Below, piece after piece: positions 1 through 8,690 of a stretch of DNA of 64,000 nt. Both the position numbers and the translations under genes were made by a program. Numbering within the stretch: the first letter of the stretch is position 1; each line of letters starts with the position of its first letter. The DNA lies in NCBI GenBank assembly GCA_963784995.1, contig CAWATZ010000024.1:124001-188000 (forward strand), written 5' to 3'. Source of the DNA: CAWATZ01 sp963784995 (GTDB taxonomy: Bacteria > Planctomycetota > Planctomycetia > Gemmatales > Gemmataceae). Under the pieces are notes generated by a model. It was not told the origin of the DNA. It worked only from the letters and a program-made list of their open reading frames with translations, and ran no database searches.

Positions 1-1409
1 CCTGGCAGGGGCCGGCCAACATCTACAACCCGGCGATGGACATGGAGAAACTGCCGCGGCTGCTGATCGAATCCATCGAAGTCGAAGGGCCGATCCAGAA
101 GGAGTGGCCGCCGCCAAGTCACAAGGCGCTCTTCTTCGCCGGCGACGAACGCCAGGACCTCGCCTACGCCGGGAGATCTTCACGCGCTTTCTGCCGCGGG
201 CCTATCGCCGGCCGGTCACGAAGGAGGAGGTCGAGGCCATTGTCTCGGTCGTCGAGGATGCGATGACGGTCAGCAAGCTGTCGTTCCACGACGCGATGCG
301 GATGGGCTTGCAGCGGGTGCTGTGTGCGCCGAGTTTTCTCTTCCTGGAAGAGCCAGCCGGCTCTCAGCCGCAACGTCGGCCGCTCACCGACCAGGAGCTG
401 GCGACCCGGCTGTCGTACTTCCTGTGGAGCACGATGCCGGACGAGGAGCTGTTCGCCCTGGCGACGGCCGGCAAGCTGCAGGAACCGGCCGTGGTTGCCG
501 GCGCAGGTGAAGCGCATGCTCGCCGATCCGAAAGCGGATCAACTGGTGCGCAACTTCGGCGGCCAGTGGCTCGGCGTGCGTGAATACGATTCGGTGCAGC
601 CGGCGGCCGAGTACAGGAATTACGACAACACTCTGAAACAGGCCTCGAAGCAGGAGCCGCTCGCGTTCTTCGCCGAAGTGCTGAACAGGAACCTGCCGAT
701 CACGTCGTTCCTCGACAGCGATTTCGTGGTCGTGAACGAACGGCTGGCGAAGCACTACGGCATTGCCGGCGTCAAGGGTCCGGAGTTCCGCCGGGTGCCG
801 ATCCGGCCGGAGAACCATCGCGGCGGCGTGCTGGGGATGGCGGGCCTGATGACCTACCTGTCCGACGGCACGCGGACGCTGCCGGTGCGTCGCGGGGCCT
901 GGGTGCTGCGCGAGCTGCTGGGCGAGCCGCCCAACAATCCGCCGCCCAATGCCGGCGAGATCCAACCCAACACGTCGGGGAAGAACCTGACGGTGCGGCA
1001 ACGGCTCGACCTGCATCGCCGCGATGCGATGTGCGCCTCGTGCCACGCCAAGATCGATCCGTTTGGCCTGGCCCTGGAGAATTACGACGCGATCGGCCAG
1101 TGGCGCGAGCGTGCCAACGGCGAAGGGTTCCGCGGCCCGCGCACTCCCGCTGCTGGACGTCAGCGGCTCTTTCCCGGATGGAACGAAGTTCACGACGCTT
1201 GAGGAATACAAGGCGGGCTTGCTGGCGAAAAAGGACAAGTTCGCCCGTGCCTTCAGCGTGAAGATCCTGACCTATGCCCTGTGCCGGCCCGTCGGCTACG
1301 CGGATCACAACTGGTCGATTCGCTGGTCGCCGTGCTGAGGAAAAACGACTATCGGATTCAGTCGCTCATCGACGCGATTGTGGCCAGCGAACCATTCAAC
1401 ACCAAATAG
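1..1409 (+). pseudogene. DUF1595/DUF1592/DUF1588/DUF1585 protein, 3' part, four frameshifts
   Basis: This is the C-terminal half of a large planctomycete secreted protein of the DUF1587-DUF1595-DUF1592-DUF1588-DUF1585 family; the 5' part lies outside the window. Recognisable blocks are WPPPSHKALFF near the start, REIFTRFLPRAYRRPVT (DUF1595), RLSYFLWSTMPDEELF (DUF1592), RRGAWVLRELLGEPP and CASCHAKIDPFGLALENYD (DUF1588, with a CxxCH haem-type motif), then a DUF1585 tail ending in SLIDAIVASEPFNTK. The reading frame changes near 170, 490, 1125 and 1308. At 170 the repair is one C (gcccggg read as gccggg), which suggests sequence error rather than decay, but four shifts in 1.4 kb could also mean a true pseudogene. 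The DUF1552 partner starts 9 bases after the stop, as in the second pair at 30-34 kb. Function is unknown; these pairs are typical of planctomycetes. Confidence 0.8.
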
Positions 1410-1417
1410 GGGAACTG

Positions 1418-2770
1418 ATGAACGTCCTCCCTGCGCGCCCACCCCTGCCTCGCCGAACTTTCCTGAAAGCAGCCGGCATCACCCTGGCACTGCCCTGGCT
1501 CGACGCGATGAGCATTCATTCCGGCTCGCTGACCTGGGCCGGCTCGATTGACCCCGCGGAAACGCCGCGTCGGGCCGTCTTCTGCTTCTTTGGCCTGGGG
1601 CTCAACGGCCGCGACTTCACTCCCCCGGACACCGGCCTGAATTACACCATCACACCGATCCTCAAACCCCTCGAAGCGCTGCGGCGGGACTTCACCGTGA
1701 TCTCCGGCCTGAAGCTGACCTATTCCGGCGGCCACGTCGGCGATCGCACCTTCCTCACCGGCACCAACACGCGCAGTGCCGGCGCAAAGCTCCGCGTCTC
1801 CTGCGACCAGGAGCTGGCCCAGGCGATCGGCCGGAACACGCGCTTTCCCTCGCTCACTCTGGGCATCAAACGCGGCACCGGCTTCGGCGGCTTTCAGGAC
1901 CACACCCTCTCCTGGACCCCCAGCGGCACTCCGATTCCCGCCGAGAATCGGCCGCACGTCCTCTTCGATCAGCTGTTCCGGCCCGATACTCCGCAGACGC
2001 TCAACCAGCGCGAAGCGGAGTTCATCCGCCGGGCCAGCGTGCTGGATTCCCTGCGCGAACAGGCCAGGAAGCTCAGCGGCTCGCTCGGCGCCGACGACCA
2101 GCGCAAGCTCGAAGAGTACCTCACCGGCATTCGCGATCTGGAGCGGCGCATGCAGGAGGAAAAAGACTGGCTCCGCAAACCCAAGCCCAAGGTCGCCACG
2201 CTCACCTTTGGCAAGGAGCAGGGGCTCGACCCGGAAAAGGCTGGTCTGGAATATCGCCGCTATCAGCGGCTGATGTTCGACGTCATTGCGCTGGCACTCC
2301 AGACCGACAGTACCCGCGTCATCTCGTACCTGGCCCGCATGGACGGCTCGGACGGGACCGGCGCCTGGCGCGAGCTGGGCAACCCCTACAACTACCACGA
2401 GATGACCCATCACGGCGAAGATCCCGACAAGCTCAAATGGTTCACGAAGGCCGACGTCTGGTACTTGGAAGAGTGGGCCTATTTCCTGAACAAGCTCAAA
2501 TCGATCCGGGAAGGCGACGGCACACTGCTCGATCATACTCTCGTCGCCTACGGCAGCAGCGGCGGCTCGATCAATGCGCACCACAACCATCACCTGCCCA
2601 CGATGCTCGCGGGAGGTGCGCGGCTGGGCGTCAAGCACCAGGGACACGTGGTCAAGGAAGACGTTCGCCTGGGCAATCTGTGGCGCACGGTGTTCGATCG
2701 CCTGAACGTCCCTGTCCCACCCAATTTCCAGGGCGGCGAGTCGGATGGGATCATCAAGGAGCTGGTGTAA
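1418..2770 (+). CDS. DUF1552 domain protein with Tat signal
   Basis: A 450-residue protein of the DUF1552 family, whose biochemical role is not established. The N-terminus PRRTFLKAAGITLALPWLDA is a twin-arginine signal, so export in folded form is expected. The conserved C-terminal region contains LARMDGSDGTG, MTHHGEDPDKL and a YGSSGGSINAHHNHHLPTML block with clustered histidines, typical of this family. I chose ATG 1418 because it follows the upstream stop by 8 bases, has a GGGG-rich leader and puts the Tat motif at the N-terminus; longer in-frame extensions run through the preceding gene. It is co-oriented with the DUF1592 protein and almost certainly co-transcribed. Unlike its neighbour it is intact. 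Confidence 0.9.
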   Translation: MNVLPARPPLPRRTFLKAAGITLALPWLDAMSIHSGSLTWAGSIDPAETPRRAVFCFFGLGLNGRDFTPPDTGLNYTITPILKPLEALRRDFTVISGLKLTYSGGHVGDRTFLTGTNTRSAGAKLRVSCDQELAQAIGRNTRFPSLTLGIKRGTGFGGFQDHTLSWTPSGTPIPAENRPHVLFDQLFRPDTPQTLNQREAEFIRRASVLDSLREQARKLSGSLGADDQRKLEEYLTGIRDLERRMQEEKDWLRKPKPKVATLTFGKEQGLDPEKAGLEYRRYQRLMFDVIALALQTDSTRVISYLARMDGSDGTGAWRELGNPYNYHEMTHHGEDPDKLKWFTKADVWYLEEWAYFLNKLKSIREGDGTLLDHTLVAYGSSGGSINAHHNHHLPTMLAGGARLGVKHQGHVVKEDVRLGNLWRTVFDRLNVPVPPNFQGGESDGIIKELV

Positions 2771-2812
2771 CCGCAATCCACGATCCAGGAGCGACCAGCC
2801 CGAGTACAAGCG

Positions 2813-3697
2813 ATGGACGAACAGGAGTGGCTGACGAGTGAGAATCCGCTCGCCATGCTGGAGCATCTCGGTGAACGGGCCAGCCGGCGCAAGCGGCAAC
2901 TGTTCGCCCTGGCGTGTTTCGAGCAGGCCAGGTCAGCGCTGAAGGCGCGCCCACCCTGGACTTCCACAATGCCCTCCCTGGAACTGCTTGAACGACTGCC
3001 TGAGGACGAGGACTGGATGGCGGAGGACAGCGAACAGGAGGAGGCCTGGCGTGACGTGGACAGCACCATGGCGAGCAGGTTCTGGGAGCACGGTGCCCGG
3101 ACCGGAGCCATTTGTCGCGATGAAGACCTGTGGGATGCTATCGAAGCAAGGACGGAAGCGATGCTGACGGACTGGGAAGATGCCGAGGCTGTCGAGGCGG
3201 GCGTCACGGCTCTGGTGACGTCTCAGGCGGTGAATGATGGCCTTCTGCTGGCCCTCTACGGGCTTCATCCCGGCATCCCGGTCAAGGAGTTGGAGGTTCG
3301 GTTCGGAGACCACGCTCATGCGATAGGAATCGAGCCGTGCCGAGTATGGACAGCACGCATGCAGTTGTTGGCCGACTTGTTGCGCGACGTCATCGGCAAC
3401 CCGTTCCAGCCGGCAACCCCGATCTGGCAACCAAAGACCCTTGACCTTTCATCTCCCTCACCCGGCATGGTGGTTCCAATCGTTGATTGGATGACTCCAA
3501 CCGTGGAGGCCCTGGTCGCAGCAGCCTACGATGACCGCGATCCCGCTGGCCGGTTGCCACCAGACCGACTCGCCGTCCTGGCCGACGCGCTCGAGGATGC
3601 CGGCTGCACGGAGCCAGCGATCCTCGGCCATTTGCGGAACCCAGGGCCTCACGTCCGCGGCTGCCACGTCCTCGACCTGCTGCTGGGGCGGAGCTGA
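2813..3697 (+). CDS. Gemmata-type hypothetical protein
   Basis: A 294-residue protein that I recognise only as a member of a large paralogous family common in Gemmata-like planctomycetes. Family landmarks are the start MDEQEWLTSENPLAMLEHL, then RKRQLFALACFEQAR, a central LLADLLRDVIGNPFQP block, and a C-terminal LPPDRLAVLADALEDAGC followed by GPHVRGCHVLDLLLG. No signal peptide or membrane segment is visible, so a cytoplasmic location is likely. No function is known to me. It starts 42 bases after the DUF1552 stop without a strong ribosome binding site. The residues between the N- and C-terminal blocks are less conserved-looking and acidic. Confidence 0.75.
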   Translation: MDEQEWLTSENPLAMLEHLGERASRRKRQLFALACFEQARSALKARPPWTSTMPSLELLERLPEDEDWMAEDSEQEEAWRDVDSTMASRFWEHGARTGAICRDEDLWDAIEARTEAMLTDWEDAEAVEAGVTALVTSQAVNDGLLLALYGLHPGIPVKELEVRFGDHAHAIGIEPCRVWTARMQLLADLLRDVIGNPFQPATPIWQPKTLDLSSPSPGMVVPIVDWMTPTVEALVAAAYDDRDPAGRLPPDRLAVLADALEDAGCTEPAILGHLRNPGPHVRGCHVLDLLLGRS

Positions 3698-3940
3698 ACC
3701 ATCCGCCCGGAGAAGGGCTGCTTGCCCCGGCCGGCGTTCATGCCTACACCAGCAAGATAGAGCGGTCGGCTGCGCGGAGGTAGCGATGCTGCGGCGTTAC
3801 GCCGTGGAAGGTTGAAGCTGCTTGCTCAGTCCAGAGCACCTTCACAGACAGGTCGTCATCTGACCGGTGCTAGCCGACCGGAGGTCAGTAGCTCACCAGC
3901 CGGCCGCTCTCTTTCGCTCCTTCCTTCTCCGGGAGTCCGT
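3698..3940 (+). other. intergenic stretch, no recognised gene
   Basis: 243 bases between the hypothetical gene and the sulfatase. I see no convincing gene and no strong terminator; there is a weak inverted repeat around 3858-3890 (ctgaccgg / ccggaggtcag). Confidence 0.4.
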
Positions 3941-5453
3941 ATGCGTGTCGTTCACTGTCTCGCTTTGCTCGCCGTCCTGCTGTTCCTTGCGGCCCCCGCC
4001 ATCGCCGCGGAGAAGCCGAACGTCCTGTTCATCGTCTCCGACGACCTGAACGTCAACCTGGGCTGCTACGGCTCCGCGGCCCGGACGCCGAACCTGGACG
4101 CCCTCGCTGCTCGCGGCCTGCGTTTCGAGCGGGCTTACTGCCAGCAGGCCCTGTGCAACCCGTCGCGGTCGTCGTTCCTGACGGGCAAGCGACCGGACAC
4201 GCTGCACCTGTGGAACAACGGCACGCACTTCCGCGAACGCAACGCGGACGTGGTGACGCTGCCGCAGTGGTTCAAGGAGAACGGCTACGACACCCGCTGC
4301 CTGGGCAAGATCTTTCACAACTGGCACACCAGGGAAAAGGGCGACCGCCGCTCGTGGAGCGCCGACGAGTTCCTGTACTACGCCAACCACGGCGACGACA
4401 CGCCCCAGGTGAAGGGCGAGCTGCCGCCCAACCTCGCGCTGCCGATCGGCCGCAACTACGGGGCCGAGCCGCTGTGCGAGCGCCGCGACGTGGGGGACGA
4501 GGCCTACTACGACGGCCGCATCGCCGCCGAGGCGGTGCGGACGCTCGGCGTGGTGAAGGATAAGCCGTTCTTCCTCGCCGTCGGCTTCTGGAAGCCGCAC
4601 GCTCCATTCAACGCACCCGAGAAGTACTGGGACCTGTACGATCCGAAGAGGCTCCCGACACTCAACCCGGCCCGACCCAAGGGGGCGCCGGAACTGGCCT
4701 TCCACGACAGCCGCGAGATTCTCGGTGTTCCGCCAAAGCAAATCAAACCGACGGCCGAACAGGTCAGTGAGATGCGGCACGGCTACTTCGCCAACATTAG
4801 CTTCATGGACGCCCAGGTGGGCAAGGTGCTGAAGGCGCTTGACGATCACAAGCTGGCCGACCGCACGGTGATTGTCTTCATCGCCGACCACGGCTATCAC
4901 ATTGGCGAACACGGACTCTGGGGCAAGACGTCCAACTTCGAGCTGCGATGCCCACGTGCCGCTGATCGTTTCCGTGCCCGGAATGCGAACCCGGGGGAAA
5001 GCGACAGACGCGCTCGTGGAATCGCTCGATTTGTTCCCGACCCTCACCGACCTGTGCGGTCTGAAGACCCCTGTCGGGCTGGAGGGCGTCAGTCTCGCTC
5101 CGATCCTGGCCGACCCGGCAAAAGCGGTGAAGACCGCGGCGTTCACTCAGCACCCGCGGCCGGCGTACTATGATCGCACTCCGTCCGGCATTCCCGATGC
5201 GATGGGCTGCAGCGTTCGCACAGCCGCGGGCCGCTATACGGAATGGCGCGAATGGAAGAGCGGCAAGGTGCTTGGCACCGAGTTCTACGACCACAGAAGC
5301 GATCCCAACGAGCTGACGAACCGATTCGATCCCGCGAAGGAGACCAAAGCGGTAAAGGAAGCGCAGGCGTGCGCTGTACAAGCAGTTTTCCCCGGATACC
5401 CCGCCCTCGAAACGCTAAGGGGCACTAACAGAAAGGCGAGCGGGGGGTGTTAA
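3941..5453 (+). CDS. secreted sulfatase, iduronate-2-sulfatase-like, frameshifted
   Basis: A type I sulfatase that would hydrolyse sulfate esters of polysaccharides outside the cytoplasm. A Sec signal peptide (about residues 1-23, ending AIAAEKP) precedes the metal-binding PNVLFIVSDDLN. The formylglycine site is LCNPSRSSFLTGKRP with the modified Cys near residue 72 (CxPSR type). The overall pattern, including TGKRPDTLHLW, LPQWFKENGY, GKIFH and VGFWKPHAPF, resembles iduronate-2-sulfatases. The frame shifts near 4945 through one extra C (gagctgCgatgcccacg); after repair the protein continues AHVPLIVSVPGMRTRGK to the end. About 503 codons. ATG 3941 is preceded by GGGAG. The last residues, KASGGC, and the stop codon are encoded by the left arm of a 38-bp palindrome, so the native C-terminus may have been replaced. 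Confidence 0.88.
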
Positions 5454-5513
5454 CCCCCTGTTTTCTCTGAAAAAGCAGGGGGTTAACACCCCCCGCTCGC
5501 CTTTCTGTTAGTG
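5423..5513. repeat. perfect 38-bp inverted repeat (CTAACAG family)
   Basis: Arms 5423-5460 and 5476-5513 are perfect reverse complements around a 15-base loop rich in T and A. The sulfatase stop codon (5451-5453) lies inside the left arm. The outer sequence (ctaacag.aaggcgagcg) recurs in the palindrome at 52961-53053. It may act as a bidirectional terminator, but its length and recurrence suggest a dispersed palindromic element. Confidence 0.9.
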
Positions 5514-5536
5514 CCTCTAAGGGTCTGTTCGGAACA

Positions 5537-5674
5537 GTCCGCCCGGCCATGAATGGCCGGGCTGCACACCAGCAGGAAGCCTGCTAAAGCGGGCTGCGGC
5601 GTGGCCCCGGGTAGCAGCCCCCTTCAGGGGGCTTTGTGCTGGCGTGTAGCCCGGCCATTCATGGCCGGGCGGAC
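5537..5674. repeat. 138-base inverted repeat element with 27-bp perfect arms
   Basis: Arms 5537-5563 and 5648-5674 are perfect reverse complements built on ggccatgaatggcc, itself a near-palindrome. The interior has further imperfect pairing (for example acaccagca / tgctggcgtgt). It sits 24 bases after the previous palindrome and 46 bases before the next sulfatase start. It has the form of a small non-coding mobile or REP-like element. Confidence 0.85.
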
Positions 5675-5720
5675 TGGATACGCTCTTTTGAAACAGCCCC
5701 TGTTCCAACGTGAGGCCATC

Positions 5721-7199
5721 ATGTACCGACTTGCCATCGTTGCCTTCCTGGCATTCGCACTCCCGGCCCTGGACGCGGAGCCGGCGAAGAAACCTAACGT
5801 CGTGTTTGTTCTGACGGACGATCTGCGCTGGGACTGTCTCGGCGTGGCCGGCCATGAGCATCTCAAGACGCCGAACATCGACCGGCTGGCGAAAGAGGGC
5901 GTCTACTTCAAGAACGCCTTCTGCACCACCTCCTTGTGTTCGCCGAGCCGCGCGTCGATCCTCAGCGGGTTGTACGCTCACAGCCACAAGGTGGTGGACA
6001 ACTTCACCGAGTATCCCGTCGATTTGCCGAGCTTCCCCCGACAATTGCAGTCCTCGGGTTATGAGACGGCGTATCTCGGCAAATGGCACATGGGCGAGGA
6101 GAATGACGGTAAGCGGCCGGGGTTCGATTACTTCGTCACCCACAAGGGGCAGGGGAAGTACTACGACACCGAGTTCAACTTCGATGGCACTGACCGGCGA
6201 GTGGTGAAGGGATACTACACCGCCGTTGTGACCGACATGGCCCTCGACTGGCTCAGGAAGCCGAGGACCAAGCCGTTCCTCCTCATGATCGGACACAAAG
6301 CGCCGCACAGTTTCTACGTACCCGAATCCAAGTATGCCAAAGTGTTCGACCACGTCAAAGTGGAATATCCGAAATCGGCGTTTCAGCTGGACGACAAACC
6401 CGACTGGTTCAAGGTGCGGCTCGAAACGTGGCATGGGATCTATGGCCCGCTGTTCGATTTCCGCAAGAAGTTCCCCGACTCCCGGCCCGAGGCGGTGAAG
6501 GACTTCGAGGCCATGACCCGGTCCTACTGGGGCACCATCCTGTCGGTTGATGACAGCGTCGGTCGATTGTACGACGCACTGAAGGCGTCGGGACAGTTAG
6601 ACAACACCATCTTCGTCTTCACCGGGGACAACGGCCTGCTGAACGGGGAACACGGGATGGTCGATAAGCGAACGATGCACGAGCCGAGCATCCGCGTGCC
6701 GCTGGTCGTCCGCTATCCTGGACTGACGCCGCCGAGCAAGCCGCGGACGGTCGAGAAGATGGTGCTGCACGTTGACGTTGCTCCGAGCCTGCTCGACTTG
6801 TGCGGGGCGAAGCCTCTGGAGAAGGTCCACGGCAAGTCGTGGCGGAAACTCGCCAGTGGCGATCCGACCGGCTGGCGGTCGTCGTGGTTCTACGAGTACA
6901 ACTATGAGCGCCAATTTCCGTACACGCCCAACGTTCGCGGGGTCCGCACGGATGAGTGGAAGTATATCCGCTATCCGCACGGGGACGGCAAGCCCGACCG
7001 GCACAAGGCCGAGCTGTATCACATTGCGGCCGATCCGGACGAACTGCGGAACCTGATCGATGACCCCAAACAAGCCAGTCGGGTGAAAGCAATGCAGGCG
7101 GAGTTAGCCCGGCTGATGCGCGAGACGGGGATCGAGAAGGACACGATGCCGCTGGACCAGGGCATTAAGAAAGAATTGCCGGATCTGAAAATCCGCTGA
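5721..7199 (+). CDS. secreted sulfatase
   Basis: An intact 492-residue type I sulfatase. The signal peptide covers about residues 1-19 (MYRLAIVAFLAFALPALDA), followed by KKPNVVFVLTDDLRWD with the metal-binding Asp pair. The active-site motif LCSPSRASILSG places the formylglycine Cys at residue 73. Other family blocks are GYETAYLGKWHMG, GHKAPHSFYVPESKY, FTGDNGLLNGEHGMVDKR and the closing EWKYIRYPHGDGKP. It is closest in pattern to arylsulfatase/N-acetylglucosamine-6-sulfatase-like enzymes; the natural substrate cannot be told. It is the second of two tandem sulfatases on the same strand, separated by two palindromic elements that probably interrupt co-transcription. No sulfatase-activating formylglycine enzyme is seen nearby. 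Confidence 0.93.
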   Translation: MYRLAIVAFLAFALPALDAEPAKKPNVVFVLTDDLRWDCLGVAGHEHLKTPNIDRLAKEGVYFKNAFCTTSLCSPSRASILSGLYAHSHKVVDNFTEYPVDLPSFPRQLQSSGYETAYLGKWHMGEENDGKRPGFDYFVTHKGQGKYYDTEFNFDGTDRRVVKGYYTAVVTDMALDWLRKPRTKPFLLMIGHKAPHSFYVPESKYAKVFDHVKVEYPKSAFQLDDKPDWFKVRLETWHGIYGPLFDFRKKFPDSRPEAVKDFEAMTRSYWGTILSVDDSVGRLYDALKASGQLDNTIFVFTGDNGLLNGEHGMVDKRTMHEPSIRVPLVVRYPGLTPPSKPRTVEKMVLHVDVAPSLLDLCGAKPLEKVHGKSWRKLASGDPTGWRSSWFYEYNYERQFPYTPNVRGVRTDEWKYIRYPHGDGKPDRHKAELYHIAADPDELRNLIDDPKQASRVKAMQAELARLMRETGIEKDTMPLDQGIKKELPDLKIR

Positions 7200-7215
7200 T
7201 TAGGCCATTTAGAGT

Positions 7216-7301
7216 CCGAGCCGCGCACGCAGCGCAGCGGAGTAAGCGGCCCTCCAGGCACCCGGGCCGCTTACTCCGCTGCGCTGCGTGCGCAGGCTCG
7301 G
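7216..7301. repeat. near-perfect 37-bp inverted repeat
   Basis: Arms 7216-7252 and 7264-7301 pair over their whole length with one single-base bulge, around an 11-base loop. It lies 16 bases after the sulfatase stop. A hairpin this strong could end transcription, though no T-run follows. Confidence 0.85.
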
Positions 7302-7466
7302 TGAGCCTGCCAAAATCGAAAGGGATGCCCTCGGGGGGTTGCTCTTGTTCCGAACCGTCGCCGGAGCTATACGGCGACCCTTACCGCGTCAAGGAGGGGC
7401 CATGCGGGAACGTGCCGGGCGAGCTGGACCTGGCAAGCGGGGAAAGAGACGGTCGGGAGTCCAACC

Positions 7467-8652
7467 ATGAACAGGTGGGTCGCTTGGCTCTGGAAAACAC
7501 CCGGCACGGGCAAGGGCCGGTTCCGTCCCGTGGCTTTGCTTCTCCTGGCCGGCGCCGTCGGCTGCATCCTGGCTGTCGGCCGCTTCAAGGGCTCGCTGGG
7601 GAAGCTGTCCCGGAAAGCCGGCTCCGCGGCAACCCACAAGGACGAGGGGGCTGCCGCACCGAACTGCGCCGTGCGCGTCTACTTCAGCCAGCCCGACCTC
7701 GTGTCGGGGACAAGCGACAACATCCTTACGGCCCTGCTTGGCTACGTCGCCCAGGCGCAGCAAACCATCGACGTGTGCGCCTCCGAGCTGAACAACCACG
7801 CCATCACCAACGCCCTGCTGCAGGCAGTCCGCCGCGGCGTCAAGGTCCGCCTGGTGACCGAAACCAGCTACGTGCAGCAAAGCGGCGTCCAGGACCTGAA
7901 GTCAGCCGGCGTCCCCGTGGTCGATGATCGACGTGAGGCCGCTGTGATGGACAATACCTTTCTGATCTTCGACAACCGGGCCGTCTGGACCGGCTCGATG
8001 AACTTCACCGAGACCTGCGCCTGTCGCGAGGACAACAACGGCCTGTACATCGAGGACGCGGAGGTGGCCGCCAACTTCGCCACCAAGTTCCGCTGGATGT
8101 TCGAGCAGCATGTCTTTGGCGACCTGCCGGGACAGGGCGCCCGCATCCCGCATCCCACCGCGGTCCTGCACGACGGCACCCGGATCGAAACGTACTTCTC
8201 GACCCACGACCACGTGGCCGAACGGCTGATTGAGAAGATCAGCCAGGCCAGGTGCGCCATCCACTTCCTGGCCTACAGCTTCACGCACCAGGGCATCGCC
8301 AAGGCCATGCTGGATCGGGCCAAGGCCGGCATCCCCATCCAGGGTGTCTTCGAGCGGACACAGGTGGGCGAAGCCAATTCGGAGTTTACTCAGTTCTACG
8401 TGGCCGGCCCCAGCGTCCAGGTGTACCAGGCCAACCCCCGCAACCTGCATCACAAGGTCATCATCCTCGACGACGAAATCACCGTGGCCGGCTCGTTCAA
8501 CTTCAGCGATGGGGCCGATCAGTTCAACGACGAGAACGTGGTCATCATCCATAGCCGGCAAGTGGCCCAGCAGTTCGAGAAAGAGTTTTTCCGCATCTAC
8601 GACGCCGCGCCGGACCGGCGGCGGCGCCGCGCTGTCGGGCAAGCTCAAATGA
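7467..8652 (+). CDS. phospholipase D-like membrane protein, one degenerate HKD motif
   Basis: A phospholipase D superfamily protein with an N-terminal membrane segment (about residues 21-38, PVALLLLAGAVGCILAVG) followed by two PLD repeats. The second catalytic motif is intact (LHHKVIILDDEITVAGSFNF, HxKxxxxD). The first reads MDNTFLIFDNRAVWTGSMNF, where the expected His and Lys are Asp and Thr, so the usual two-HKD active site is incomplete. PLD-like proteins include nucleases and lipid hydrolases; the activity here is uncertain. The raw reading frame runs on into the next gene, but a stop (TGA 8650-8652) in the neighbouring frame (…SGKLK) sits just before a ribosome binding site and a new signal peptide. 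I therefore infer a single-base error in the GGCGGCGGCGCC tract near 8625 and end the gene at 8652. Confidence 0.75.
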
Positions 8653-8690
8653 CCGGTTCGCCTGTCGCCGTTTCACGGAGGATCCCGCCA

